A stretch of DNA of 64,000 bases from Gymnothorax reevesii (lineage: Eukaryota; Chordata; Actinopteri; Anguilliformes; Muraenidae), in the NCBI GenBank assembly GCA_029721435.1, contig CM056581.1:67221712-67285711 (forward strand). Reading direction: 5' to 3'. Shown here one piece after another: positions 10,645-21,899 of this stretch (positions are counted from its first letter, which is position 1; every line of letters begins with the position of its first letter). The notes below the pieces were generated by a model, which made no database searches, was not told the origin of the DNA, and saw nothing but the letters and a program-made list of their open reading frames with translations. A program made the position numbers and the translations under genes.

Positions 10645-11302
10645 ATAGAGATTTTATGTCCTCTATTATTAAACCGGAAATAGTTCTAATTGTCGGGGAC
10701 TTTAATCTCCGTATTGATGACGCAAAATGTAACATGGCTGCAGATTTTATAGCAGTCACTGACGCTTTTAACACAGCATGTCTCTGGTCCTACACACTTA
10801 AAGGACCATACTGTAGATCTTGTTTTCTCATTTGGCCTTGATGTTGGTAATCTGTGTGTTGATGATGTGGTCATTGCTGTGACCTTTTTTGACCTGCGTT
10901 TTCCACGCAATCCTCCGCCCCCGAAAATCCAGATGCACCAGAGAAGTTCTGTGCCTTATTTGACCCCTTTTTAGTAACACATTGCAAAAACCTTGATGTC
11001 ACTACTCAGTCTTTGAACAGTGTTTGTTTAGATATTCTTGATGCTGTAGCACCTGTGAAGTCTGGACTAGTTCTCCCGAAAAAGCCATGTCTATGGATTA
11101 ATGGATCTATTCAGAAGTCCTTAAGGGACTGTCGTAAGGTACTTTTGTAGAACGCCTTTGGAAAGCAACAAATCTAGAGGTGCACAGGCTTCACCTTAGG
11201 GAGCTATGGGTTACACCATGAAAATGTCCAGAAATGAATATTTCTCTCAACTCATCTCCTCTAATAACAACAACCCTATGGTCATTTTTGACACCATAAA
11301 CT
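10645..11302 (+). pseudogene. L2-like LINE endonuclease fragment
   Basis: The text gives EIVLIVGDFNLRIDDAKCN (catalytic GDFN motif) followed, after a frame change near 10790, by HTVDLVFSFGLDVGNLCVDDVV, the C-terminal half of a LINE apurinic endonuclease. A linker relic ending in FDTINS follows before the insertion at about 11303. The usual SDH motif near VVIAVT is lost. Frame changes and stops make it non-functional. The 5' half of the endonuclease is absent (5' truncation). Confidence 0.75.
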
Positions 11303-11717
11303 CTATTTTTTTATTTTATTTAACCTTTATTTAGCCAGGTTAGACCCGTTGAGATTAAGAATCTCTTTTTCGAGGGAGACCTGGCCAAGACGGTCAGCTG
11401 CAAAAACACAAAATTGCAGACAGAGACATAAAGTACAATTCACAAGCATTAAGATTTGCATTAAAAGTCAAGACCAGAGTTTCTGGGAGAAATGGGTACA
11501 AACAGACAAGCTAAAAACATCGACATCCCATAGAAACTACATCCAATTCCTTCATTTTAGATTTAAAAACATTTAACAACACAAGCTCCTTTAGTTTTAA
11601 ATCATTCTGCAACAAATTCCAGGCTGAGGGTGCAGAATACCCAAAAGCCCTTTTCCCAATTTCAGTCCGAACATTTGGGACAGAGAGTATAAAGAGGTCC
11701 TGGAAGCGCAGTGAATA

Positions 11718-12032
11718 CTACCCGGTGTTTTTTTGCATGATGAAAACACACAGGTAATGTGGAGGCAGACCAAGAATTGCCTTATTTATAAGGGTGTACC
11801 AATGCAGGAGCCTACGGGTCACCAGGGGGGGCCATCCCACCCGAGAGTACAACTCACAGTGATAAGTCAGTGCTTTGCAATTTGTAATGAACCTTAGGGA
11901 TGCATGGTAGGCTGTATCAACCATATGGAGACATTGAGCAGAGGCATGCATGTACAAGAGATTACCATAGTCTAATATAGGTAAAAAAGTTGCAGCAACT
12001 AGACACTTTTTTACATTAAAAGAAAAACACAA
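11718..12032 (-). pseudogene. Rex1-like post-RT domain fragment
   Basis: A 104-codon minus-strand frame reads KKCLVAATFLPILDYGNLLY, SLRFITNCKALTYHCELYSR and RRLLHWYTLINKAILGLPPH, the C-terminal region typical of this LINE group (LDYG...R-I...GW..L..RR..HW). It continues the RT fragment upstream after a short gap with a frame change, and it precedes the 3' UTR and A-rich tail near 11303-11345. The protein is truncated after LGLPPHYLC. Confidence 0.75.
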
Positions 12033-12071
12033 CTTATTACGAAAATAAAAGCTCAGTTTTAGCCGTCTTTT

Positions 12072-12690
12072 TTAGTTCGTATTATCTGCATTTAAAACAA
12101 GTTTCAACTCATGCATTTTGTCCTGAACAACCAAAAAAGCATTTTGCAAGTGCTCAACAGCCAGTGCAAGAGATGCTGCACAGCAGTATAAAACAGTGTC
12201 ATCAGCATAAAAATGGAAGGTAGCATTTGACACATTTTGACCCAGATTATTCACATAAATAGTGAACAAGAGAGGACCTAATACCGAGCCTTGTGGCACA
12301 CCTTTGTGGACCGATACAATATCTGAGCATAGACCATCATACCTAACGCACTGAGAGCGATTACTTAGATAGTTTGAAAACCATGATACTGCTTCTTCTG
12401 AGACAGCTGAGTTCAGAAGTCTAAGTTTTAAAACATCGTGGTCAACTGTGTCGAAAGCTTTGGAAAGATCACGAAAAAGTGCGGCACAATGTTGCTTCTT
12501 ATCCAGACCGACAGAAATGTCATTTACCACCTTCAGTGCAGCCGTGATAGTACTATGTTTTTTTCTAAAACCTGACTGATGTGCTGATTAGATATCATTG
12601 GCGTATAAAAATTCCTTTAGCTGAGCACTCACAAGAGATTCAAGAATTTTAACCAGTACTGACAAAATGGATATCAGCCAGTAGTTATTT
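12072..12690 (-). pseudogene. Rex1-like reverse transcriptase fragment
   Basis: Minus-strand text includes ISILSVLVKILESLVSAQLK and QSGFRKKHSTITAALKVVND, then an open 152-codon frame (12072-12530) with motif A (LFRDLSKAFDTVDHDVL), GVPQGSVLGPLLFTIYVNN and motif C FYADDTVLY. The catalytic FYADD is intact, but an in-frame stop precedes the QSGF motif and the frame ends near 12072 at an Asn-Thr-Asn stop where the element should read on. The family role is reverse transcription of element RNA. Confidence 0.85.
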
Positions 12691-12737
12691 AAAATACTTG
12701 GGTCTCCCCCTTTCAATAAGGGGAAGACAAAGGCAGA

Positions 12738-13018
12738 TTGTTTCCCCTACGACGCTACCAGTTCCTGTGTCATCTATAGCTGACTGTAATGACTTCCTCA
12801 ATTTCTATGAGACAAAAGTCAGTGCAAATACTGGCCCAGTATCTCATAACTCTTCCTGTGGTTCGCCTCCTCCTTATTCATTGTCCTCTTTTAGGCCGGT
12901 GACATTACATTATATATCTGCCTCAGTCAACATAATGAAAGCCTCCTCCTGCCCCAATGATGTTCTCCCAACTGCAATGTTTAAACAAGTCTTTGACTCG
13001 ATTGGTCCTTGTATCGTA
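12738..13018 (+). pseudogene. L2-like LINE linker fragment
   Basis: This is the second piece of the L2-like LINE. The open text reads IVSPTTLPVPVSSIADCNDF, FYETKVSANTG, then PNDVLPTAMFKQVFDSIGP, the segment preceding the RT domain (equivalent to 'P---LP---FK-----I-P-I--IIN-SL-TG-VP--FK-A-V-PLLKK'). It stops at a TA dinucleotide (13017-13018), where the Tc1-like element inserted, and resumes at 14250. The upstream start at 12698 belongs to the antisense of the Rex1-like insertion. Confidence 0.75.
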
Positions 13019-14247
13019 CAAAACCCAAAACCAGTGAAGTTGGCACGTTGTGTAAATCGTAAATAAAAACAGAATACAATGATTTGCAAATCCTTTTCAA
13101 CCTATATTCAATTAAATACACTGCAAAGACAAGTTACTTAATGTTTGAACAGGTAAACTTCGTAATTTTTTGCAAATATTGGCTCATTTGGAATTTGATG
13201 CCTGCAACATGTTTAAAAAAAAGCTGGCACAAGTGGCAAAAAAGACTGAGACAGTTGAGGAATGCTCATCAAACACTTATTTGGAACATCCCACAGGTGA
13301 ACGGGCTAATTGGGAACAGGTGGGTGCCATGATTGGGTATAAAAGCAGCTTCCTTGAAATGCTCAGTCATTCACAAACAAGGATGGGGCGAGGGTCACCA
13401 CTTAGTGAACAAATGCGTGAGCTGATTGTCGAACAGTTTAAAAACAACATTCCTCAACGAGCTTTTGCATGAAATTAAGGGATTTCATCATCTACGGTCC
13501 ATAATATCGTCAAAAGGTTCAGAGAATATGGAGAAATCACTGCACGTAAGCGACAAGGCCGAAAATCAACATTGAATGACCGTGACCTTCGATTCCTCAG
13601 GCGGTACTGCATCAAAAACCGACATCAGTGTGTAAAGGACATCACCACATGGGCTCAGGAACACTACAGAAAACCAATGTCAGTAACTACAGTTCGTCGC
13701 TACATCTGCAAGTGCAAGTTAAAACTCTACAATGCAAAGCGAAAGCCATTTATCAACAGCACCCAGAAACGCCGCCGGCTTCGCTGGGCCCAAGCTCATC
13801 TAAGATGGACTGATGCAAAGTGGAAAAGTGTTCTGTGGTCTGATGAGTCCACATTTCAAATTGTTTTTGGAAACTGTGGACGTTGTGTCCTCCGGACCAA
13901 AGAGGAAAAGAACCATCCGGACTGTTATAGGCGCAGTTCAAAAGCCAGCATCTGTGATGGTATGGGGGTGTATTAGTGCCCAAGGGATGGGCAACTTACA
14001 CATATGTGAAGGCACCATTAATGCTGAAAGGTACATACAGGTTTTGGAGCAACATATGTTGCCATCCAAGCAACGTCTTTTTCATGGACGACCCTGCTTA
14101 TTTCAGCAAGACAATGCCAAGCCACATTCTGCACGTGTTACAACAGCATGGCTCCATAGTAAAAGAGTGCGGGTACTAGACTGGCCTGCCTGTACTCCAG
14201 ACCTGTCTCCCATTGAAAATGAGCCAACTTCACTGGTTTTGGGTTTG
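13019..14247 (+). mobile_element. Tc1-like transposon copy 1, 3' end deleted
   Basis: It begins CAAAACCCAAAACCAGTGAA directly after a TA and ends GGTTTTGGGTTTG directly before a TA, the target duplication of Tc1/mariner elements. Compared with the longer copy at 58703-60307 it lacks about 370 bp: the text jumps from the codons for SPIEN to the last 25 or so bases of the right terminal repeat. The left terminal repeat (about 210 bp) is intact, so the two ends are now unequal. It sits in the pre-RT linker of the L2-like LINE. Confidence 0.9.
13383..14220 (+). pseudogene. Tc1-like transposase, copy 1
   Basis: The start MGRGSPLSEQMRELIVEQF (ATG 13383) is shared with copy 2. The N-terminal helix-turn-helix is interrupted by a stop at 13470. 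The catalytic domain shows WSDESTF (first Asp), QQDNAKPHSA (second Asp) and SPIEN (Glu), the DDE triad of the family. A 2-nt deletion relative to copy 2 near 13936 shifts the frame, and the C-terminus after SPIEN is deleted. The protein would cut and paste the transposon; this copy cannot. Confidence 0.85.
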
Positions 14248-14249
14248 TA

Positions 14250-14951
14250 CATATATGCAATACCTCACTTTTAACCGGCATGGTTCCTAGTATTTTCAAG
14301 CATGCTTTTGTTGAACCTATACTCAAAAAGTGCAGTTTAGGTCCACTGCAACTCCAGAGCTACAGACCTATATCAAAACTTCCATATATATCAAAAATTC
14401 TTGAAGGTTGTTGCGGAGCAACTCACATCTTTTTTGGAGCATGAGATTTTTGATTAGTTTCAGTCTGGCCTCTAAACACCACTCCACGGAAACTGCTTTA
14501 CTTAAAGTCTCGAGTGATATTATGATGTCAGCTGATTCTGGTGAATTCACAGTTTTAGTTTTGTTAGACTTAACATCTGCTTTTCATAACTGTTGATCAA
14601 AATGTTATAATTAACAGACTCTGTGATGTTGTTGGGATGTCTGGACTTGCCCTGGATTGGTTTAGGTCCTACCTTTCTGACAGAAAGTTTAGTGTTTTTG
14701 CAAACCAGATAATGCCAGGGTGTGCAGATTTGACTTGTGGGGTGCCTCAGGGCTCTATTCTGGGACCAGTCTTGTTCATTCTGTACATTTTCCCCCTTGG
14801 GCTTATAAGTAAGCAGCACTGAGACATCTCTTATCATTTCTATGCTGATGATATCCAGATATACTGCTCTTTTAAGCCCACTGAGCTCCACAAACTATCG
14901 TCTTTAATTGACTGCCTGTCCAATATCAAGCAGTGGTTACATGATAATTAC
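14250..14951 (+). pseudogene. L2-like LINE reverse transcriptase fragment
   Basis: The text carries QSYRPISKLPYISKILE (14360-14405), a STETALLKVSSDIMMSADSG stretch (14487-14545), LVLLDLTSAF (motif A, with a frame change just after), SGLALDWFRSYLSDRKFSVF, TCGVPQGSILGPVLFILYI and motif C as FYADDIQIY (14836-14862). Several stops and frameshifts break it. The segment ends at KQWLHDNY, where the solo LTR inserted, and continues at 15752. The motif order and wording match L2-clade LINEs of fish. Confidence 0.85.
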
Positions 14952-15751
14952 TGTGATGGACGCAGCTGCGTCCTCACACTAACACCCGTGCCTGTCGGTA
15001 ACCCCTCCCCTTTGCACTCACTCACGTTTCTTTTGTTATTATCTAAACACAAGTTTAAGTATTTATGTTGACATTGATATTATGATATTAAGCATACATG
15101 CATACAACATTCTAACATTGACACGTTAAAAACAATATACTAACATTCCTACGCTATAACAAGTACAAACCACACATAGTCTTAATTTCATATAACATAC
15201 AAACTTTATTCAAACTCTTGTCGTTACATAGTCATAAAAATGAGTGCACGTATTTTGTTGATTGTGTTCCGTTAATAGTTACTTTCGTTATCATTATCAT
15301 TAAGTGTAAGTTTATTAATTTACGTTTGTTTGCTTTACCCTGATCACATCGTTCCTGGACCGAGTCTGGCCAACTTGCCGGGAGATGCCCGTTGCAGTGT
15401 TGCGTCCGGGTGGAACCTCCGGCTGTCAAGACGGGGCGAAACGTTCCGCTGTCTTTAGACCGCTCCAGCCAAGTCCATATTCCACTCTGATCATGGGGAT
15501 GTTTAGTCTAGACTGAAGATCTTCTGTTTCTTTATTTGTGTTGCATAATTTTCTATTTCTTTATTCATTTCTGTTTGATACTTTATTTTTCCATATGGAA
15601 ATATTTGGTTTTCTTTTGAAATGGTTTTATTTCTTTATAGCCTTAATTGATTTTGTTTATTCCCAATTATTATTACATTTTATACATTTTATACAATTAT
15701 TATACACATTACAATTATTATCACAATTATTATTAATTGTGGTCCCTCACA
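14952..15751. mobile_element. Solo LTR, 800 bp
   Basis: It begins TGTGATGG and ends CCCTCACA (short inverted TGTGA...TCACA termini) and is flanked on both sides by ATTAC (14947-14951 and 15752-15756), a perfect 5-bp target duplication. It splits the L2-like RT text exactly, and the coding sense resumes after removing the LTR plus one duplication. No internal retroviral or retrotransposon genes remain, as expected after LTR-LTR recombination. The superfamily (Gypsy, ERV or other) cannot be told from the LTR alone. Confidence 0.9.
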
Positions 15752-16515
15752 ATTACCTTCAGCTTAATTCTACAAAGACAGAAACCTTAATTATTGCACC
15801 TGAGAGCAGTCTTCATGTGATAAGAACCACCTCAATGCACTAGGCCTGTCTGTGAATTCAAAGCTTAAAAATTTAGAAGTAACTTTTGACTCCATGTCGC
15901 TTGATGGCCACTCAAGGAATTTAATTAAGAATTGTTACTTCCATTTAAGAAACATCTCTAAGCTTTGACATGTGGTATCTAAAAGAGAGCTGGAGATGGT
16001 CATACATGCCTTTATATCGTCTCGATTGGATTATTGTAATAGCCTTTTTACTTGTTTAAATAAAAAGGAGCTTGACCATCTCCAGGTGGTGCAAAACTCT
16101 GCCGCGCGGCTTCTGACGAGCACAAGGAGAAGGGACCACATCACTCCTATTTTACTATCCCTGCATTGGCTGCCTGTCCACTTGAGGATCCATTTTAAAT
16201 CCTTATCCTTACTTTTAGACCTCTTTGTGGGCAGGCTCCCTCTGCTATCTCAGACCTATTGGTGCTTCACACTCCCTCCCATGGTTTGAGTTCATCTAGT
16301 CAGAGGCTTCCACAGGTTCCACGGACTTATTTAAAGACCCGCGGGGACCGATCCTTCCAGGCAGTAGCTCCCAGACTCTGGAACTCACTGCCTTTGTCAG
16401 TACGATGTTTAAATTCAGCTGAATCGTTTAAGAAGCAGCTAAAGACTCTTCTTTTTAAACGGACTTTTAATTAGATGAGGGCTGGATTGGCTGATTTTCA
16501 TTTTACTTTTATTTA
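15752..16515 (+). pseudogene. L2-like LINE post-RT domain and start of 3' UTR
   Basis: The text reads YLQLNSTKTETLIIAPES, then KRELEMVIHAFISSRLDYCN, VQNSAARLLTSTRRRDHITP, LLSLHWLPVHLRIHFKSL, and after a frame change near 16260 RGDRSFQAVAPRLWNSLPLS and ESFKKQLKTLLFKRTF. These are the standard motifs after the RT of L2/CR1 LINEs. The polyprotein ends near 16474; the 3' UTR begins and is broken at about 16515 by the tandem repeat block. Confidence 0.85.
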
Positions 16516-19325
16516 TTAGGGCCCGAGCACCAACCGGTGCCAGGACCCGGACCGAAGGTGCAAGGAACCTATTGTTTTTGATGGGATTTTTATCCTTCTT
16601 CTTCTTCTTCTTCTTCTTCTTTTTATTCTGCTGCGAGAACGCATTTTTGAGGGCTTTGCCATGCACGAAAACTCACAAAAATTTGCCCACACATCAGTCG
16701 TGATGAAAATTGCAAACTATTATTTATTTTGTGCTTGGACAAGCCCCGGTGGCTCTATAGCGCCACCAAACACGCGGCCATTTTGGAACGCACTTGCTTG
16801 GATTCTAATGAAATTTTATAGGGTCAAAGTAGTCATCATGAATTTTTTTGTCAATTTTTTTTTTTATGACCAGCTTAATATGTTTGCAAAGTTTTGTGAG
16901 TTTTCGAGCATTCTGATGCCCTCAAAAATGCAATTATGTATTAGGGGGCGCTATAGAGCCACCATGTCTCACTTACTGCCAAATGAGATATCGAATCAAA
17001 GAAATTAATATTTTTAGTCAATAAGCCAAGTTTGGTGTGTTTTCAAGTATGATAAGGCCCTCAAAAATGTGTTCGTAAAATCTGAAAAAAGATTCCATGT
17101 TAGATTGCGAAGGTTTTTTGGATTCATCGAACTTTGTATCCGTGGCGTTGCGGTGAATTTCGATGTTCCGCCATGAAACAGGAAGTTGCTTTTATGAGCA
17201 CATGCTTTGTGACATTTGCGTGAAACTTTACAGGCTTAATAATAGTCTACTTCCAAATATACCTACATGTTGATATTGGATTGGGTGTGGTCAGGTGGCT
17301 CCACAGCGCCCTCTTGACACGGCCATGTTGAGAAAAAAATGCTTGAATGTTCATGAAATTTGATCTGATCATTACATTGGTTTTTCTGGGCTATGATTAT
17401 TTTTATGAAATTTTTCGGCCAAACAGGAAGTGAGCTATGAGCCATTTCCTGCGTTATTCCAAATTTTACGAACACACGTTTGAAGGCGTTAGCATACTCG
17501 AAATCTTGCAAAACTCGGCAAAAATTATACTTGTCTGATTGTCTTCAATTTGAGACAGAAGTTGGCAGTAAATGTGGCATTATGGCTCTATAGCGCCCCC
17601 ATTCATATTTTTAAAAGAATTGCCCTTTTCAGGGTCTCAGCATGCTCAAAAACTCACAAAATTTTGTAAAATTCTAAAGACCATTATTCCTATTACACTG
17701 ATAAAAAATGTACATATAGGCGCGCACATGCTTTATCACAGGCTTGATAAGAGTCTACTTCCAAGTTTACCTATATGTTGATATTAGATTTGGTGTGGTC
17801 AGGTGGCTCCACAGCGCCCTCTTGACACGGCCATGTTGAGATAAAAGTGCTTGAATGTTCATGAAATTTGTTGTGATCATTGCATTTGTCATGTCGGTTA
17901 ATGTTAATTTTTTTGAAATTTTTTGGCCCAACAGGAAGTGAGCTATGAGCCATTTCCTGCATTTTTTCAAATTTTAGAAACACATGTTTGGAAGTTTTAG
18001 AATACTTGAAATCTTGCAAAAAGTTGCACAAATTATTATTGTCTTTTTGTCTTCAATTTATTACATCAATTTCCACTAAATTTGGCACAATGGCTCTTTA
18101 GCGCCCCCAATCAGATTTTTAAAAGAATTGCCCTTTTGAGGGTCTCAGCATGCTCGAAAAACTCACGAAATTTTGTAAATGTATAAAGACCATCATTCGT
18201 ATTACTCTGACAAAAAACTTACATATAGGCATGGCAAAAATGTCATTATAGCGCCCCCTGGAAAATTTCAAATAAGCAGCCCTCGCAGCCCGGTAAACCT
18301 ACATGTATGAAATTCGGTGGACATGTGGAATATGCCGAGACCTAAAAAAAAAGTCTCCTGGTGACATGGCCAAGACTCAACAGGAAGTCCACCATTTTTA
18401 ATTGAATTTGCACATTTTTTGGATTTTTCGCCATTCGCAGGTGTCGTGCTTAAACGAACTCCTCCTAGAGAATTTATCCGATCAACTTTACATTTGGCGA
18501 GTAATATCCAAAGACCGTGCTGATGTTAAATTGCGAAGCTTTTTTGGGCTCATCGAACGATGCATCCGTGGCGTCGCGGCGAATTTTGTTGTCCCGCCAT
18601 GAAACAGGAAGTGGATTTCACTCCCACATACTTTGTGGGATTTGCTTGAAATTTTCCAAGCTTGATAAAATTGTCCTCCCAAGTATAAATTTATGCTAAT
18701 ATTAGATTGGGAGTTGCCAGGTGGCTCCACAGCGCCCTCTAGATATGGCCATGTTAAGATAAAAGTGCTTGAATGTTCATGAAATTTGGTGTGATCATTG
18801 CATTAGTCATTCCCCGCAATTTTTAATTTTTTGAAATTTTTTTGCCAAACAGGAAGTGAGCTATGAGCTATTTCCTGCGTTTCTCCAAATTTTAAGAACA
18901 CACGTTTTAAGGCCTTAGAATGCTCCAAAACTTGCAAAACCTTGCAAAAATCATAAATGTCTTATTCTCTTTAATTTCATACATCAATTGGCACTAAATG
19001 TGGCAGAATGGCTCTATAGCGCCCCCAGTAATATTTATATAAGTATTGCCCTTTTGAAGGTCTAAACATGCTGGAAAATTCACAAAAATCAACACACTCA
19101 TGGAGCTCGATATTAAAATTACCATGTGTAGATTTTGCGTAGGGGCATGTCAAAGTGGTATCATAGCGCCCTCCAGAAAATTTTTGCACTCCCATCAGGA
19201 AACCACAATGTGCGCAGTCCAGCAGTGTCCAATGGCTCTGAATGGACACCTGCACCCATAAGGATCTTGCTGCCAACCCAACGTGCACGAGTGGTGCGAG
19301 GGCCCTTTCAACGCTGCTTGCAGCT
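16516..19325. repeat. Higher-order repeat unit 1
   Basis: The head lies at 16516-16660 with a (CTT)n run at about 16590-16622. Compared with units 2 and 3 it carries a 228-bp inverted segment (16863-17090), a deletion next to it, and an extra copy of the segment containing TCAGGTGGCTCCACAGCGCC (at about 17290 and again at 17799). The end is CAACGCTGCTTGCAGCTTTC at 19306-19325. Confidence 0.75.
16863..17090 (-). repeat. Inverted 228-bp segment within repeat unit 1
   Basis: This stretch is the reverse complement of the corresponding segment in unit 2 (about 19634-19862) and unit 3 (about 22325-22550). Telltale text is GGGGGCGCTATAGAGCCACC here, where the other units have the opposite strand, and TGTGTTCGTAAAATCTG at its right edge. 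Material adjacent on the right side is missing compared with unit 2. Confidence 0.85.
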
Positions 19326-21899
19326 TTCATTCTTCTCCTTCTTCTTTTTATTCTGCTGCGAGAACGCATTTTTGAGGGCTTTGCAATTTTCACGACGACT
19401 GACGTGTGGGCAAATTTTTGTGAGTTTTCGTGCATGGCAAAGTATTATTATTTTTGTGCTTGGACATGCCCCGGTGGCTCTATAGCGCCACCAAACGCAC
19501 GGCCATTTTGGAACCCACTTGCTCAGATTCTCACAAAATTCGATAGGGTCATAGTAGTCATAATAAATTTTTTTGTCAATTTTTCTGAAATTTCTTTGCC
19601 ACACAGGAAGTGAGCTTTGAGCCATTTCCTGCGTTTTTTCAGATTTTACGAACACATTTTTGAGGGCCTTATCACACTCGAAAATTCACCAAACTTGGCT
19701 CATAGACTAAAAATATTAAGTTCTTTAATTCGATATCGCATTTGGCACTGGGTGTGACATGGTAGCTCTATAGCGCCCCCTAATACATTATTGCATTTTT
19801 TAGGGCCTCAGCATGCTCAAAAACTCACGAAACTTTGCAAACCTATTAAGCTGGTCATACGTTTTACTAGGATATAGGGTTTATAGATAAATGTGGCAAA
19901 ATTGCATTACAGTGCCACCTAGAAAATTTCAATGAAGCAGCCCTCGCAGCGTGTTTAACCTGCATGTACAAAATTCGGTGGACATGTGTACTATGCCAAG
20001 ACTTAAAAAAAAGTCTCTTGGTGCCATGACCTAGACTCAACAGGAAGTCCGCCATTTTTAATTGAATTTGCAACTTTTTTTTATTTTTTGCCATTCACAG
20101 GCGTCATACTTTAACAAACTCCTCCTAGAGATTTTATCCGATCAACTTAAAATTTGGCACATGCCATCTAAAGACATGTTAGATTGCGAAGGTTTTTTGG
20201 ATTCATCGGACTTTGTATCCGTGGCGTTGCGGCAAATTTCGATGTTCCGCCATGAAACAGGAAGTTGCTTTTATGAACACATGCTTTGTGACATTTGCGT
20301 GAAACTTTACAGGCTTAATAATAGTCTACTTTTAAATATACCTATATGTTGATATTGGATTGGGTGTGGTCAGGTGGCTCCATAGCGCCCTCTTGACACG
20401 GCCATGTTGAGAAAAAAATGCTTAAATGTTCATGAAATTTGGTCTGATTATTACATTTGTTTTTTTGGGCTATGCTTATTTTTTTGAAATTTTTCGGCAA
20501 AACAGGATGTGAGCTATGAGCCATTTCCTGCGTTATTCCAAATTTTACGAACACACGTTTGAAGGCGTTAGCATACTCGAAATCTTGCAAAACTCGGCAA
20601 AAATTATACTTGTCTGATTGTCTTCAATTTGAGACAGAAGTTGGCAGTAAATGCGGCATTATGGCTCTATAGCGCCCCCAATCATATTTTTAAAAGAATT
20701 GCCCTTTTCAGGGTTTCAGCATGCTCAAAAACTCACAAAATTTTGTAAAATGCGGAAGACCATCATTCCTATTACACTGAAAAAAAATTTACATATAGGC
20801 GTGGCAAAAATGGCATTATAGCGCCCCCTAGAAAATTTCAAATAAGCAGCCCTCACATCGTGGTTGACCTGCATGTATGATCTTCGGTGGACATGTGGAA
20901 TATTCTGAGACCGAAAAAAAAGTCTCTTGGTGCCATGACCAAGACCCAACAGGAAGTTTGCCATTTTTAATTGAAATTGCAACTTTTTTAGATTTTTCGC
21001 AATTCGCAGGTGTCGTACTTTAACGAACTCCTCCTAGAGATTTTATCCGATCAACTTAAAATTTGGTGAATAATATCTAAAGACATTGCCGATGTTAAAT
21101 TGTGAAGCTTTTATGGATTTATCAAACGATGTATCCGTGGCATTGCGGCGAATTTCGATGTCCTGCCATGAAACAGGAAGTTGATTTTACTCCCACATAC
21201 TTCGTGGGATTTGCCTGAAACTTTCCAAGCTTGATTAAATTGTCCTCCCAAATATAAATATATGCTAATATTAGATCGGGAGTGGCAAAGTTGCTCCACA
21301 GCGCCCTCTAGATATGGCCATGTTAAGATAAAAGTGATTGAATGTTCATGAAATTTGGTGTAATCATTGCATTATTGATTCCAGGCAATGCTTAATTTTT
21401 TTGAAATTTTTCGGCCAAACAGGAAGCGAGCTATAAGCCATACCTTGCGTTTTTCCGAATTTTACGAACACACCTTTTAAGGCCTTAGAATGCTCCAAAA
21501 CTTGCAAAACGTGGCACAAATTATCATTGTCTTATTTTCTTGAATTTCATACATCAACTGCCACTAAATGTGGCATAATGGCTCTATAGCGCCCCCAATC
21601 AGATTTTTTCAAGACTTGCCTTTTTGGGGGTCTAAGCGTGCTTGAAAATTTACGAAAATCAAGACACTCATGGAGCCCGCTATTCCAATAACTATGTTGT
21701 AGATTTTGCGCACAGGCATGTCAAAATGGTATCAGAGCGCCCTCCAGAAAATTTTTGCAATCCCATCAGGAAAACACATTTTAAGCTGTCCAGCAGTGTC
21801 CAATGGCTGTGAATAGACATTTCCACCCATCAAGATCTTGCTGCCACCCCAACGTGCACTAGGGGTGCGAGGGCCCTTTCAACGCTGCTTGCAGCTTTA
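19326..21899. repeat. Higher-order repeat unit 2 (head missing)
   Basis: Unit 1 runs into unit 2 through a (TTCTTC) tract without the AGGGCCC head, which suggests slippage or recombination at the CTT run. The rest is collinear with unit 3. A 64-bp inversion lies at 19378-19441. Unit 2 contains one 'TCTTGACACGG' type segment (20388) and one 'TCTAGATATGG' type segment (21306), about 918 bp apart, as in the other units. Confidence 0.75.
19378..19441 (-). repeat. 64-bp microinversion in repeat unit 2
   Basis: CTTTGCAATTTTCACGACGA through GTGCATGGCAAAG is the reverse complement of the same place in units 1 and 3 (CTTTGCCATGCACG ... AAAATTGCAAAG). The inverted stretch is bounded by CTTTGC on one side and GCAAAG on the other, a 6-bp inverted repeat that leaves the flanks seamless. 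Confidence 0.9.

Larger units (their letters stand above)
11303..12737 (-). mobile_element. Rex1-like LINE, 5'-truncated, inserted in the L2-like LINE
   Basis: The minus strand carries RT and post-RT domains and ends at the left edge with AACCTGGCTAAATAAAGGTT followed by AAATAAAATAAAAAAAT, a tail pattern I associate with Rex1-type fish LINEs. The 5' edge lies at about 12737, just upstream of an 'AFVFPL-K-GDPS' like segment. The surrounding L2-like text continues across it (FDTINS left, IVSPTTLPVPVSSIADCNDF right). The clade assignment (Rex1/Babar) is from memory of motifs and is less sure than the LINE call. Confidence 0.75.

Noticed and set aside
12698..12737. N-terminus of the 122-codon plus frame at 12698 as a gene start
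   Set aside because: These bases are the antisense of the Rex1-like insertion. The genuine L2-like text begins only after the junction near 12738.
18977..19435. 152-codon minus-strand frame
   Set aside because: It runs through the tandem repeat block and the 64-bp microinversion. The similar text MHENSQKFAHTSVV appears at 16661 on the plus strand because of that inversion, not because of a gene.
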